A DNA stretch of 64,000 nt from Oceanobacillus zhaokaii (GTDB lineage: Bacteria; Bacillota; Bacilli; Bacillales; Amphibacillaceae), in NCBI RefSeq assembly GCF_003352005.1, contig NZ_CP024848.1, positions 2,799,001 to 2,863,000 on the forward strand. Reading direction: 5' to 3'. The notes beneath the pieces were generated by a model. That model saw nothing but the letters and a program-made list of their open reading frames with translations. It had not been told where the DNA came from and searched no databases. Positions within the stretch are counted from its first letter, which is position 1. The number at the start of each line of letters is the position of its first letter. A program made the position numbers and the translations under genes. Shown one piece after another: positions 1 to 9,191 of the stretch.

Positions 1-1122
1 CGGATGTATTCTAGGTCCGAATGAAGAAGTAATTGGTCCTGACGCTGGATAAATAAAGGTACCACCACTACTTACATTACTTGATTGATTCGATTGCTTA
101 GGTGGAGTTGGATTTGCTGATGCTACTTTATTAGTTGACTTTTCAGATGAAGCTTTCTCAGATGAAGCTCTCTCAGATGCTGCTCTCTCAGATGCTGCTC
201 TTTCAGCTGCTTCTTGCTCTGCTGCCGCCTTTTCAGCTGCTATTCTTGCTGCTTCTTCTCTTGCAGCCTGTTCTAATTCCCCTTTTTTATTTTGTGCAAG
301 TGCGATTGCTTGTGCTTTAGATAATTCTTCTGCACGTAAAATTTCTTGTTCATCTTCTAGCGTTAATTTTATTTCTTCCAGTTGTCCATGCTCTTCTTCT
401 AGCTGTGCCATCAATGTAGCTTTTTCGTCCATTTGGTTATCTAATTGACCCTTTAATGCTACTAACTCTTGTTTTTGGCCTTCAATTAATTTTTTCTTAT
501 CTTCAACAGCTACTTTTTTAACTTCAACTTCCTCTTTATTATCTTCTAATGTCTTCTTATCTGCTGCTTGCTCTTCCATTATTGTTTTATCCTGATCCAT
601 AATCGTATTTACTGCTGAAGATCGGCTAATGAAATCCCCGAAACTTTGTGCACCGAACAATACTTCTATGTATTGCATTTCTCCACCATTTTGCTGAATT
701 GTACGAAGACGGTCTTTTAGTAAAACATTACGTTCTTCAATTCTTTGTTCTAAAACAATAATTTCTTCCTTTAATTTCTCAATTCGACTATTTAAATCTT
801 TTATCTCTTTGTCTGTTTCTTTAATCTCTTTTTCTTTTTCATAAATATCATTGTTCGTTTTAGTCAATTGTTCGTCAATATTACTTATTTCCTGTTCGAC
901 CGTTGTTTGCTTGCTCAAATTATCTTGGATTTTACTATCATTATTAGTCTTATCATTCTCAATGGTGTTTTTCTTGCTTTCAAGCTCTTGCTTTTCCCGT
1001 TCTAGATTATTGATTTCTTTGTCTAAGTCATCGATTGTTTCCGCAGAAAGATAGGGAACATTTGCTGAACTAACAGTAAGAACTAGTCCCGCTACTAAAA
1101 CATATTTGAAAACCTTTTTCAT
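1..1122 (-). CDS. Coiled-coil M23-type peptidoglycan hydrolase, EnvC/PcsB-like, C-terminus cut off
   Basis: The frame is open from an ATG at 1122 to the window edge, giving 374 residues without a stop. A signal peptide (about residues 1-27) is followed by a long charged coiled coil (about 28-260), an Ala/Ser/Glu-rich linker made of short tandem repeats, and the start of a peptidase M23 (LytM) domain, whose FGPRIHP motif holds the first zinc-binding His right at the edge. It lies downstream of ftsE-ftsX on the same strand, so by analogy with EnvC and PcsB it is probably a septal or lateral-wall hydrolase or activator controlled by FtsEX. The rest of the zinc site lies outside the window, so catalytic competence cannot be judged. 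Confidence 0.85.
   Translation of the reverse strand, partial: MKKVFKYVLVAGLVLTVSSANVPYLSAETIDDLDKEINNLEREKQELESKKNTIENDKTNNDSKIQDNLSKQTTVEQEISNIDEQLTKTNNDIYEKEKEIKETDKEIKDLNSRIEKLKEEIIVLEQRIEERNVLLKDRLRTIQQNGGEMQYIEVLFGAQSFGDFISRSSAVNTIMDQDKTIMEEQAADKKTLEDNKEEVEVKKVAVEDKKKLIEGQKQELVALKGQLDNQMDEKATLMAQLEEEHGQLEEIKLTLEDEQEILRAEELSKAQAIALAQNKKGELEQAAREEAARIAAEKAAAEQEAAERAASERAASERASSEKASSEKSTNKVASANPTPPKQSNQSSNVSSGGTFIYPASGPITSSFGPRIHP
143..217. repeat. 15-bp tandem repeat in the hydrolase linker
   Basis: Five consecutive 15-bp units, each starting TCAG(A/C)TG, encode a repeated Ala/Ser-Glu pentapeptide of the type ASERA in the linker between the coiled coil and the M23 domain. Copies differ by a few bases. 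Such repeats often vary in number between strains. Confidence 0.8.
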
Positions 1123-1206
1123 TACATTTATTCCTCTTTTCTTTTCATTTTACTTTCGATATTCTATGGTGATTTACATAATCTGCTATGTATTAATTTA
1201 ATTCAT

Positions 1207-1231
1207 TCCCATCCCTTTCGAAGGGATGGGA
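1207..1231 (-). terminator. Palindrome between ftsX and the M23 gene
   Basis: A near-perfect hairpin (TCCCATCCCTT arms, 3-base loop) directly follows the ftsX stop. The following minus-strand sequence is A/T rich but has no solid T run, so it may be a weak terminator or a processing hairpin rather than a full stop. Confidence 0.5.
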
Positions 1232-1249
1232 GCAAATCATTGTTTTCTA

Positions 1250-2143
1250 TTAAACTTTTAAATATTTACGAATACTCATGACACTACCCCAAACTCCGAT
1301 AATTGCACCGATAGCTAAAACTAGAAGTGACAGCTGCCATGCAAACGGATTGAACGGCAATAACTCTACAAAACTGAAAGATATCGTATCAATTACTGCT
1401 GAATCCAAGTAGTAGTAGCCACCGAGTACAATTGCAATTGGAATAACCGATCCTAAAACACCTAGCAGTAACCCTTCAATAAAGAATGGCCATCTGATAA
1501 ATCCATTTGTTGCACCAACAAGTTTCATAATCCCTATTTCCGTACTTCGAGCAATAATTGTTATCTTTATTGTATTCGAAATAAGGAAGATTGCTGTAAA
1601 TACTAGCGCAACAATTAATGCAATTCCGATTACCCTTGCATAATTATTAAACTCAAACAATTGTTTGACAACATCTTTACCGAAAACAACTTTATTAATG
1701 TTATCGAAGGATTGAATCTCTTTTGCAATTTTTTCAGTATCTTGCGGTACTTCAGCTCTGACAACAAATGCGTGATTTAATGGGTTATCCTGTTCAAATA
1801 ACTCCCATGTTTCCCCTTCTTCACCCATACTATCAATCAAGCCTTGCAATTCTTCATCATTCGAAGAAAACGTGACCGATTCTACGCCTTCTATTTCTTC
1901 TAATTGTTTTCCTAAAGCAATTACTTCCTCTTCACTTGTCCCTAGCTCAACCAATGTTTTGATTTCTACGTCATTTTCTATGTTTTTAGCTATCTCATTC
2001 AAATTGAGTACCAATGCTAGAAAGACAGATACTAAAATCAGTGTAGTTGTCACAGCACCAATTGAAGCTATCGTCATCCAGCCATTACGGATAATATTTC
2101 TACAACCTACCCGGATGTGGCGCATTAAAGTTCTAAATTTCAT
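1250..2143 (-). CDS. ftsX: Cell division ABC transporter permease FtsX
   Basis: Membrane subunit of the FtsEX complex, which signals to cell-wall hydrolases outside the cell. From the ATG at 2143 it is 297 residues, the usual Bacillus length, with one N-terminal membrane helix, a large extracellular loop and three C-terminal helices (FtsX/MacB fold). The segment RNGWMTIASIGAVTTTL is typical. I chose 2143 over the in-frame ATG at 2149 and upstream codons because AAGGAG lies 9 bases before it but only 3 before 2149. The start overlaps the end of ftsE by 11 bases, implying translational coupling. Confidence 0.95.
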   Translation of the reverse strand: MKFRTLMRHIRVGCRNIIRNGWMTIASIGAVTTTLILVSVFLALVLNLNEIAKNIENDVEIKTLVELGTSEEEVIALGKQLEEIEGVESVTFSSNDEELQGLIDSMGEEGETWELFEQDNPLNHAFVVRAEVPQDTEKIAKEIQSFDNINKVVFGKDVVKQLFEFNNYARVIGIALIVALVFTAIFLISNTIKITIIARSTEIGIMKLVGATNGFIRWPFFIEGLLLGVLGSVIPIAIVLGGYYYLDSAVIDTISFSFVELLPFNPFAWQLSLLVLAIGAIIGVWGSVMSIRKYLKV

Positions 2144-2819
2144 AACCATATTCTCCTTGATCTTGGTCCCTAACAATCATACTGCTTTCAATAGCTATCA
2201 CGCGCTTTTTCATCGTATTTACGATTTCTTTACTATGCGTTGCCATAATAATTGTCGTTCCATTTGAATTGATATCTTCAAAAGTCTTCATAATTTCCCA
2301 TGATGTATCGGGATCCAGATTTCCAGTTGGTTCATCAGCAATTACAATCTGCGGGCGATTTACTATCGCTCGTGCAATCGACACACGTTGTTGTTCTCCA
2401 CCTGATAATTCACTTGGTATAGAACGGGCTTTATTCTTCAGGCCTACCTCTTCTAAAACGTCCATCACTCGCTTACGAATATTAGCTTGGGGTTCTTCAA
2501 TTACCTCAAGTGCGTATGCGATATTTTCATAGATTGTTAGTTTTGGAAGCAATTTAAAATCTTGGAAGACAACACCAATTTTTCTCCTTAGCAGTGGGAT
2601 TTGCCTATTTTTCAATTCTGCTAAGTTCATATCATTTATGAGGATTGTTCCACTAGAGGGCTTTTCTTCTCGATACATCAACTTAATAAAAGTCGATTTT
2701 CCAGCGCCACTTGGTCCAACAATATAGACAAATTCGCCTTGCTTTATATCAACATTAATCCCGCTCAGCGCTGTCACACCATTCGAGTATGTTTTATATA
2801 CATCTTTCATTAATATCAT
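2133..2819 (-). CDS. ftsE: Cell division ATP-binding protein FtsE
   Basis: Cytoplasmic ATPase of FtsEX, 228 residues. Walker A GPSGAGKST (about residues 35-43), ABC signature LSGGEQQR and Walker B IVIADEPTGNLD are all intact, as is the switch His in MATHSKE. It precedes and overlaps ftsX. In B. subtilis the ATPase activity of FtsE switches on wall hydrolysis by CwlO; here the neighbouring M23 protein is the more obvious client, which is inference from position. Confidence 0.96.
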   Translation of the reverse strand: MILMKDVYKTYSNGVTALSGINVDIKQGEFVYIVGPSGAGKSTFIKLMYREEKPSSGTILINDMNLAELKNRQIPLLRRKIGVVFQDFKLLPKLTIYENIAYALEVIEEPQANIRKRVMDVLEEVGLKNKARSIPSELSGGEQQRVSIARAIVNRPQIVIADEPTGNLDPDTSWEIMKTFEDINSNGTTIIMATHSKEIVNTMKKRVIAIESSMIVRDQDQGEYGYEI

Positions 2820-3118
2820 ATTAGTATCACCTTTTTAATTTTTTAAAGTTATTCTTTGATATTGAATCTATAAGTACTTGGCATATCCAAGCCTTTACGA
2901 TTTTCTTAGTTGCAATTACGTAGTTGAGAAATTAATTATACTCTCTTAATCTACTAATGAAAAAGCACCTTCTTTACAAAGAAAAGAGGTACCATTTATC
3001 TCACTGATATAGTATAACATTCTTCAACAAGATTTTTAGACATAAAATTATTACATTTTCATGTCAAAGGAAACGCATTTATTAATAAGGTGTAATATTG
3101 TCGAATCTTCGGAAAATA
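2820..3118. other. Intergenic region upstream of ftsE
   Basis: No gene. It holds a degenerate copy of the short repeat family (about 2879-2937), a weak imperfect hairpin near 2958-2993, and A/T-rich sequence. I could not identify a consensus promoter with confidence. Confidence 0.6.
2879..2937. repeat. Short hairpin repeat family, copy 1 (degenerate)
   Basis: Shares the pattern ACTTGG, CCAAGCCTTT, CTTAGTTGCA, TACGTAGTTGAGAAAT with the copy upstream of secA at 7430-7495. The internal hairpin is partly lost. Confidence 0.55.
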
Positions 3119-3120
3119 AT

Positions 3121-3159
3121 AAAAAGCTTAGATTGAAGATAATCTTAATCTAAGCTTTT
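3121..3159 (-). terminator. Terminator of cytochrome c551 gene
   Basis: Perfect 13-bp stem (AAAAGCTTAGATT and its complement) with a 12-base loop, followed on the minus strand by a T-rich stretch, 20 bases after the stop of the cytochrome gene. Confidence 0.85.
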
Positions 3160-3179
3160 GCATAATACCTTATGAACCA

Positions 3180-3533
3180 TTATTGTTTTTCAGCTAACCA
3201 GTTTGTTAAATTATCTAAGTCTTCCCCAGATACGCTTTGTGGAGGCATTGTACCTGTACCGTTTGTGACGATATCAGCAATTTCCTCAGCAGAATATTTT
3301 GAACCGACTTGAGTTAAGTCAGGACCTACCCCACCTGATAGATCTGCACCATGACATGATGAACAATTTTGCGCAAATACTGTTTCACCTGCATCTGCAT
3401 CTACAGTACCGCCTTCATTCGTTTTTTCGGTACCATTATCAGTTGCATTTTCTGTTGGCTCTTCGTCGCCATCACCGCATGCACCAAGTACTAAGGCTGT
3501 CCCAAAAAGTGTTGCGATAATCCATTTCCTCAC
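3180..3533 (-). CDS. cccB: Membrane-anchored cytochrome c551 lipoprotein
   Basis: Small electron carrier of 117 residues on the outer face of the membrane. The signal peptide ends in a lipobox LGAC with the lipid-bearing Cys at residue 19; a Glu/Asn/Thr/Gly-rich spacer leads to a class I cytochrome c domain with heme motif CSSCH (57-61) and the axial Met in GTMPPQ (Met96). Family and position between prfB and ftsE match B. subtilis CccB, which passes electrons to terminal oxidases. It has its own terminator, so it is probably a single-gene unit. Confidence 0.93.
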   Translation of the reverse strand: MRKWIIATLFGTALVLGACGDGDEEPTENATDNGTEKTNEGGTVDADAGETVFAQNCSSCHGADLSGGVGPDLTQVGSKYSAEEIADIVTNGTGTMPPQSVSGEDLDNLTNWLAEKQ

Positions 3534-3684
3534 TTGTTATCCCTCCCAATGTAAAAATTGAAAACAATATCATATCTATTATACCCCTTTTTATACTATT
3601 TTAAAGCTTTTAAAGGTTAACCTACTTACTATTAGACCACTTGGTTGAAGTTATGTTGTAAGTAAGCTGTTGTAATTCCTAATT

Positions 3685-3722
3685 AAAAATGAGAGCAATC
3701 CATAATGGATGCTCTCATTTTT
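3685..3722 (-). terminator. prfB terminator
   Basis: Strong 13-bp hairpin (AAAAATGAGAGCA and complement) ending two bases from the prfB stop, with a T run from the stem base on both strands. It closes the secA-prfB unit. Confidence 0.9.
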
Positions 3723-3723
3723 G

Positions 3724-4825
3724 CTAATTTATTTGTGATCGTAAATATGCATCGATGAATGGATCAATTTCTCCGTCCATCACTGCCTGCGTATTTCCAA
3801 TCTCTGTATTCGTGCGATGATCCTTCACCAATGAATATGGATGGAATACGTAAGAGCGAATTTGGCTTCCCCAGCCTATCTCTTTTTGTTCACCACGAAT
3901 TTCAGCCAGTTCTTGCTGTTGCTTCTCGACTTCCATTTGATATAATTTTGATTTCAGCATTTTCATTGCTGCTTCACGGTTTTTTATTTGTGACCGCTCA
4001 TTTTGACAAGTAACAATCGTATTTGTCGGTAGATGCGTAATCCGAACAGCAGAGTCTGTTGTATTTACATGCTGTCCGCCTGCACCACTTGCACGGTAAG
4101 TATCGATCTTTATATCTTCGTTTCGTACTTCAATATCAACATCATCTGTCATTTCCGGCGTCACATCACAGGAAACGAATGATGTATGGCGTCGTCCAGA
4201 TGAATCAAAAGGTGAGATTCGTACTAAGCGATGGACACCTTTCTCCGCTTTTAAATAGCCGTAAGCATTATGCCCTTTTATAAGCAGTGTAACACTTTTA
4301 ACCCCAGCTTCTTCACCAGGTAAGTAATCCAATATTTCTACTTTAAAGCTTCGGTCTTCTGCCCAGCGTTGATACATGCGGAGTAACATTTCAGCGAAAT
4401 CCATTGACTCGGTTCCACCAGCACCTGGATGTAATTCTAAAATTGCGTTATTTGCATCATATGGGTTACTTAGAAGTAATTGTAATTCAAATTCATTCAC
4501 TTCTTTAATAAATACTTCTAATTCTTTATCAAGTTCTTCAAATAGTTCCTGGTCATTTTCTTCCTTCACTAACTCATATGAAACTTCCAGGTTTTCATAT
4601 TGTTCTTCCACTTTCTCAAAGCTTTGTATATCATGCTTTAGAACATTTGATTCACTAATAACCTTCTGTGCGCTATCTTGGTTATTCCAAAACTCAGGGT
4701 TAGACATTTCTTGCTCTAATTCTTTTACACGTTCCCTTTTGACATCTAAGTCAAAGAGACCCCCTAAAGTCTTCAATCCTTACAGCTATTTTTTCCAATT
4801 CATGTTTGATTTCTACTAGTTCCAT
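3724..4825 (-). CDS. prfB: Peptide chain release factor 2, with programmed +1 frameshift
   Basis: RF2 recognises UGA and UAA stops and releases the peptide. The true start is ATG at 4825 behind GAGGTGA: 24 codons ending RGSL are followed by an in-frame TGA (4753-4751). The classic slippery site is present, with a Shine-Dalgarno-like AGGGGG, then CTT, TGA, C. Shifting +1 continues as DLDVKRER to the stop at 3724, giving 366 residues, the normal length. The GGQ motif (SGAGGQHVN) is intact. Low RF2 favours the frameshift, so the gene is autoregulated. A caller that ignores the shift would begin wrongly at 4776. Confidence 0.97.
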
Positions 4826-4865
4826 GTTGCTCACCTCTATGATTTATTTTAGCCAATGAGTAGGA

Positions 4866-4894
4866 AAGCACTCCTCTTTTTATTAGGAGTGCTT
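4866..4894 (-). terminator. Hairpin between secA and prfB
   Basis: Perfect 10-bp stem (AAGCACTCCT and complement) with a 9-base loop between the secA stop and the prfB start. The T run is short (CTTTCC), so partial read-through into prfB is plausible, as secA and prfB are co-transcribed in B. subtilis. Confidence 0.65.
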
Positions 4895-4900
4895 AACTTA

Positions 4901-7414
4901 CTATTTCCCATGGCAATTTTTATATTTCTTTCCACTGCCGCATGGGCATGGGTCATTACGACCAACCGTTACTGTTTTTACAAATGGTTTCCGAGCTTTT
5001 TTCTTCTCTTCCTGATCACCAGAAACAGCTGTCGTATTTTTCACGACTTCTTCTCGCTGTAAGTTCTCGCGAATTTGTGCCTTCATGATATATTTAGCAA
5101 CATCATCTTCAATGTTTGCAATCATGTCCTCAAACATTGCAAATCCTTCAAGTTGATATTCTCGTAACGGATCATTTTGTCCGTAAGCACGTAAATGAAT
5201 ACCTTGACGAAGCTGATCCATTTGATCAATGTGATCCATCCATTTGGAGTCAACTGTCCGTAATACGATTACCTTTTGGAATTCTTGGAATTGGTCTGGA
5301 GCAAGTTCGGTTGATTTTTCATCGTATTTCGCTCGTACCTTCTCCATGATTACTTCAGAAATTTCTTCTGGAGTTTTCCCTTGAATATCTTTGATGGAAA
5401 ATGCTTCTTGGTCTAATAGATTACCATGAACATATTCGACCAGTGCTTGAAGATCCCAATTCGCTTCATCACCATTTTGCGTATGGACAGCAACCGCACG
5501 CTGAATGGAAGACTCCATCATACTTTCAATAATGTCACGAATATTTTCAGCTGCGTCAATGACTTCGAAACGCTGTTTGTAAATAATCTCCCGTTGTTCT
5601 CTAAGAACATCATCATAGGATAAGACTGTTTTACGTGCGTCGAAGTTATTTCCTTCCACACGTTTTTGAGCAGATTCAACTGCACGGGACACCATCTTAC
5701 TTTCAATTGGCTGTGAATCGTCCATTCCTAATCTTTCCATCATTGTCTTCAGATTATCAGAACCAAAACGGCGCATTAACTCGTCTTCCATTGATAAATA
5801 AAATTGTGTTATCCCTGGGTCACCTTGACGACCTGAACGTCCACGGAGCTGATTATCTATTCGACGAGATTCATGTCGTTCTGTACCGATAACTGCAAGT
5901 CCACCTAATTCCCTTACACCTTCGCCTAATTTAATATCTGTACCACGACCAGCCATGTTAGTCGCAATTGTAACGGCAGATTTTTGACCTGCATTTTCAA
6001 TAATTTCTGCTTCTCTAAAATGGTTCTTCGCATTTAGAACATCATGCTTCACGCCAGCTTTTTTAAGCAAACTAGAAATCAACTCTGATGTTTCAACAGC
6101 GACTGTACCAACTAATACTGGTTGTCCAGTCTTGTTTCGTTCTTTGATGCTCTCTACAACCGCACGGAACTTACCTTCCATTGATTTATAAATTAAATCT
6201 GGACGGTCCTCACGGATGATTGGCTGGTTTGTCGGAATTGCAATAACATCCATATTATAAATATTTCTAAATTCCTCTTCTTCCGTTTTCGCTGTACCCG
6301 TCATTCCTGACAGTTTGTTATACATACGGAAAAAGTTTTGGAATGTAATGGAAGCAAGAGTCATACTTTCATTTTGAATTTGCAGCCCTTCTTTGGCTTC
6401 AATTGCTTGGTGAAGGCCATCACTATAACGACGTCCCTTCATTAAACGACCAGTGAAAGTATCAACAATTACAACTTCCCCATCTTCTACCACATAATCA
6501 TCATCCCGATGCATCGAAACATGCGCTTTTAAAGCCTGATTAATGTGGTGGGTTAAGGAAACATGATTCAAATCAAATAAATTTTCAATCGAAAAATACC
6601 GTTCAGCTTTATTGATCCCTTCTTCTGTTAGCTGAACACCTTTTGTCTTTTCATCATACGTATAATCATCGTCACGCTTTAATGTTGTTACAAAGCTATT
6701 CGCTTGCTGATACAATGATGCTGATTTTTTAGCAGATCCTGAAATAATTAACGGTGTTCTAGCTTCATCGATTAGTATAGAGTCAACTTCATCAATAATT
6801 GCAAAGTTTAATGGCCGTTGTACCATTTGATTTTTGTACAACACCATATTATCTCTAAGGTAATCAAAGCCAAATTCATTGTTCGTACCATATGTGATAT
6901 CACAATTGTACGCGTCTCGCTTCTCTTCCTTTGATAAACCATTGCCATTTAAACCGACTGTTAAACCAAGGAATTCATATAGCTCTCCCATTTGTTTTGC
7001 ATCACGGTCTGCTAGGTATTCATTTACTGTAATAATATGAACACCTTTGCCTGTGATTGCATTCAAATATGCAGGAAGTGTAGAGGCTAATGTTTTCCCT
7101 TCCCCTGTCTTCATTTCCGCAATGTTACCTTCATGTAATGCAATACCACCCATTAGCTGAACGCCGTATGGTCTCATGCCTAGTACACGCTTTGCTGCTT
7201 CGCGAACAACTGCGAAAGCTTCAACCAACATATCATCTATGCTTTCACCATTTGCATGGCGTTCACGGAATTCCTCTGTTTTTTGCTTCAATTCTGTATC
7301 TGATAGTTTTTGTATTTCTGGTTCTTTTGCTTCTATTTGATCAACTTGTTTTTGAATTCGGTTAAGTTGCTTCTGATTACCATCGCCGAATATTTTCGTC
7401 AATAATCCTGCCAT
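4901..7414 (-). CDS. secA: Preprotein translocase ATPase SecA
   Basis: Motor ATPase that drives secretory proteins through SecYEG. 837 residues from ATG 7414, chosen because AAAGGAG precedes it and [10 protein letters not shown] is the canonical N-terminus; the reading frame continues upstream without family similarity. Walker A sits in [11 protein letters not shown], the DEAD-like box is [12 protein letters not shown], and the C-terminal zinc ligand motif [12 protein letters not shown] for SecB/ribosome contact is intact. Downstream is prfB, the standard Bacillus arrangement. Confidence 0.98.
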   Translation of the reverse strand: MAGLLTKIFGDGNQKQLNRIQKQVDQIEAKEPEIQKLSDTELKQKTEEFRERHANGESIDDMLVEAFAVVREAAKRVLGMRPYGVQLMGGIALHEGNIAEMKTGEGKTLASTLPAYLNAITGKGVHIITVNEYLADRDAKQMGELYEFLGLTVGLNGNGLSKEEKRDAYNCDITYGTNNEFGFDYLRDNMVLYKNQMVQRPLNFAIIDEVDSILIDEARTPLIISGSAKKSASLYQQANSFVTTLKRDDDYTYDEKTKGVQLTEEGINKAERYFSIENLFDLNHVSLTHHINQALKAHVSMHRDDDYVVEDGEVVIVDTFTGRLMKGRRYSDGLHQAIEAKEGLQIQNESMTLASITFQNFFRMYNKLSGMTGTAKTEEEEFRNIYNMDVIAIPTNQPIIREDRPDLIYKSMEGKFRAVVESIKERNKTGQPVLVGTVAVETSELISSLLKKAGVKHDVLNAKNHFREAEIIENAGQKSAVTIATNMAGRGTDIKLGEGVRELGGLAVIGTERHESRRIDNQLRGRSGRQGDPGITQFYLSMEDELMRRFGSDNLKTMMERLGMDDSQPIESKMVSRAVESAQKRVEGNNFDARKTVLSYDDVLREQREIIYKQRFEVIDAAENIRDIIESMMESSIQRAVAVHTQNGDEANWDLQALVEYVHGNLLDQEAFSIKDIQGKTPEEISEVIMEKVRAKYDEKSTELAPDQFQEFQKVIVLRTVDSKWMDHIDQMDQLRQGIHLRAYGQNDPLREYQLEGFAMFEDMIANIEDDVAKYIMKAQIRENLQREEVVKNTTAVSGDQEEKKKARKPFVKTVTVGRNDPCPCGSGKKYKNCHGK

Positions 7415-7429
7415 TGTTAACGCTCCTTT

Positions 7430-7495
7430 AGAAAACTTGGTTGTCACCAAGCTTTTAGTGACAACCTTAGTTGCACTTATGTAGTAAGAAATTTT
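7430..7495. repeat. Short hairpin repeat family, copy 2 (best preserved)
   Basis: Contains a 7-bp hairpin (TTGTCAC ... GTGACAA) followed by CCTTAGTTGCACTTATGTAG. It lies just upstream of the secA ribosome binding site, so on the minus strand it would be in the secA mRNA leader. Related sequences occur near 2879, 10065, 39220 and 59919. Confidence 0.65.
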
Positions 7496-7632
7496 TTGTA
7501 CTTTCTTACCTACCAATTAAATCGGTACTATTGTCCTTTATAATAATAACATTATCTCACAATAGATGACAACTGAAGATGCGACTTCTGACTGAGAGCA
7601 TAACTCGCATTATTTTTTTTTTGAAAAATTAA

Positions 7633-7662
7633 TAAGAGCAGCCTGAGGATAGACTGCTCTTT
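7633..7662 (-). terminator. Terminator after the 54-residue ORF
   Basis: Hairpin with 8-bp stem (AAGAGCAG and complement) followed on the minus strand by TTATTAATTTTT. It lies 47 bases after the stop of the small ORF at 7709-7873. Confidence 0.7.
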
Positions 7663-7708
7663 ACTTTGGGGAATTTATGAGGAAATAAGAGGCGATACTC
7701 ATGATGTA

Positions 7709-7873
7709 CTATACTTTTGTATAAAATTGCTCGGCTTCCTTGAAATCCGATAGTTGATTGGAAATCCTCTGATTGGTTGCTGCAATAATCTTCATTAGCT
7801 GGACGATTGTTTCCTCATGCTGATTTACCTTGTTTATGAGTTGTTGAAGCATCATTCTGTCCTGTTCCGTCAT
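7709..7873 (-). CDS. Small hypothetical protein, 54 residues
   Basis: ATG at 7873 stands 7 bases after a near-perfect AGGAGGG site and the frame closes with TAG at 7709, ahead of a hairpin terminator. The protein is hydrophilic and predicted helical, rich in Gln, Glu and Ile/Leu in a heptad-like spacing (QQLINKV, VQLMKIIAA), and has no signal peptide or Cys. I do not recognise it. It sits between hpf and secA as its own unit. The strong ribosome site and terminator are the reasons to call it real. Confidence 0.7.
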   Translation of the reverse strand: MTEQDRMMLQQLINKVNQHEETIVQLMKIIAATNQRISNQLSDFKEAEQFYTKV

Positions 7874-8153
7874 TGTCATCCCTCCTAGAACTATTAGCTT
7901 ATTTTTATCATATTACTAGTTCTAAAGTCCAATGACTGTTTTTAAGTTTTAGATATCAATTCGACAAAAAATATGACTAAAAATAGCAAATCAATGCTAT
8001 TTTTACGCTATTCCACCTTTAATTGTCATATTATTTTTATGAAAATAATTTTTAGTATTTCATTCTACAATTTTCGACATTTTCATGTATGTTACATTCA
8101 TAAAGGAAAATATAAGGCTTGATTTAACATTTCGCTTTTTATAGGAAATACAA
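7874..8153. other. Intergenic region between small ORF and hpf
   Basis: No coding frame. It holds a perfect 11-bp hairpin at 7978-8005 and strongly A/T-rich sequence. Confidence 0.6.
7978..8005. terminator. Perfect A/T-rich hairpin, possible bidirectional terminator
   Basis: TAAAAATAGCA and its exact complement with a 6-base loop. The arm itself supplies a T run on either strand. It may stop residual transcription from hpf towards the small ORF; it is a second hairpin after the hpf terminator at 8154-8181. Confidence 0.5.
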
Positions 8154-8181
8154 AAGACGACCCCCAAACAGAGATCGTCTT
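8154..8181 (-). terminator. hpf terminator
   Basis: 7-bp stem AAGACGA/TCGTCTT followed on the minus strand by TTTGTATTT, 16 bases after the hpf stop. Confidence 0.75.
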
Positions 8182-8196
8182 CCTCCTACTATTCGA

Positions 8197-8757
8197 TTAA
8201 ATATTCGGCTCAATTAAACCGTATCTTCCATCACGACGTCGATACACGACATTTGTATCACCAGATTGATCATTCGTGTAAACAAAGAATTCATGTCCCA
8301 GCATTTCCATTTGTAAAATCGCCTCTTCAGAATCCATTGGTTTAAGATTAAACCGTTTTGTTCGAACAATTTCAATTTCATCTGGTTCCTCTTCTACAGC
8401 AACTGCTCTTCTTTCCTGCGCAATTTGTTCAGCAGCCACTTGTTTGGGTGCACTGTTTTGACGGAACTTACGATTTATTTTCGTTTTATGTTTCCGGATT
8501 TGTCTTTCTAATTTATCCACAACTAAATCAACTGCAGCATATAAATCCAAGTGTTGGACCTCACCACGTAATAATAAATTTGTCATTGGAATTGTTACTT
8601 CGATTCTTTGTTCATCATTATAGACACTTAAATTAACATGTACCTCGGATGTTGGGGTTGTATCGAAATACCTTTCAAGTTTACTAATCTTTTTTTCTAC
8701 GTATTCTCTAATAGCACCTGTAACCTCAATATTTTCACCACGTATGTTAAATTTCAT
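8197..8757 (-). CDS. hpf: Long-form ribosome hibernation promoting factor
   Basis: 186 residues: an N-terminal S30AE domain (about 1-100; MKFNIRGENIEVTGAIREYV) that blocks the decoding site, a charged linker, and a C-terminal dimerisation domain (about 128-186; RTKRFNLKPMDSEEAILQME) that joins two 70S ribosomes into inactive 100S dimers. Equivalent to B. subtilis YvyD, and in the same place between the flagellar genes and secA. AAAGGAGGG precedes the ATG. A SigB-like promoter lies just upstream. Confidence 0.95.
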   Translation of the reverse strand: MKFNIRGENIEVTGAIREYVEKKISKLERYFDTTPTSEVHVNLSVYNDEQRIEVTIPMTNLLLRGEVQHLDLYAAVDLVVDKLERQIRKHKTKINRKFRQNSAPKQVAAEQIAQERRAVAVEEEPDEIEIVRTKRFNLKPMDSEEAILQMEMLGHEFFVYTNDQSGDTNVVYRRRDGRYGLIEPNI

Positions 8758-8791
8758 AGTAAGTGCCCTCCTTTTAATATATTATACTACC

Positions 8792-8817
8792 TTTCCCTCA
8801 ACTTTTCCTTCTTAAAC
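8792..8817 (-). promoter_or_regulatory. Candidate SigB promoter of hpf
   Basis: On the minus strand GTTTAA (8817-8812), 14 bases, then GGGAAA (8797-8792), against the SigB consensus GTTTAA-N13-15-GGGTAT. The B. subtilis homologue is SigB and SigH controlled, which supports the reading. A TATAAT nearby may serve a second, SigA-type start. Confidence 0.5.
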
Positions 8818-9191
8818 CAGTAAAAAAATTGACAAAACTTGTCTCATTTCCTCAAAAACATTGATATAACTAGGGTTAGGGAGTTTACATTATCTTAATA
8901 AACTTTACAATCGAGATAAATTCCAGTCTAAATACTTTATTACGAATGCGATGAGGATATGACTTAAACTGTAATACGAGAAGACAGTTAATGTTGCTCT
9001 GAAAATTAACTCGGTTAAAATCTTGAAACTCTGAATCTATTCGTGTGTCAACTGGTTAATATCGTCCAAGCACTGAAATGAGCGAATCTAGCGCCAAATC
9101 GAATGTGATTCTCTCCCTAATGCTCTAGCACCAATTAGAATAAAATACGGATTATCTAGTCGGTTAAAAAAAGAATCCATAAATGAATAAG
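8818..9191. other. Long non-coding gap between hpf and fliT
   Basis: No open frame with a ribosome binding site on either strand. It contains an isolated TTGACA at 8829-8834 and ends in a hairpin whose T run points along the plus strand (9192-9236), so a small plus-strand RNA cannot be excluded. Confidence 0.5.

Noticed and set aside
135-320. Leucine-rich plus-strand frame of 61 codons
   Set aside because: It is the antisense shadow of the Ala/Ser/Glu tandem-repeat linker of the M23 protein and has no ribosome binding site.
2958-2993. Imperfect hairpin upstream of ftsE
   Set aside because: Pairing is broken and shifts register; not good enough to call a terminator.
3099-3105. Perfect Spo0A box TGTCGAA upstream of ftsE
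   Set aside because: It is 280 bases from ftsE and just past the cccB terminator with no promoter at suitable spacing; seven bases recur by chance.
8829-8834. Isolated TTGACA
   Set aside because: No -10 element at 16-18 bases; the nearest TATAAC is 30 bases off.
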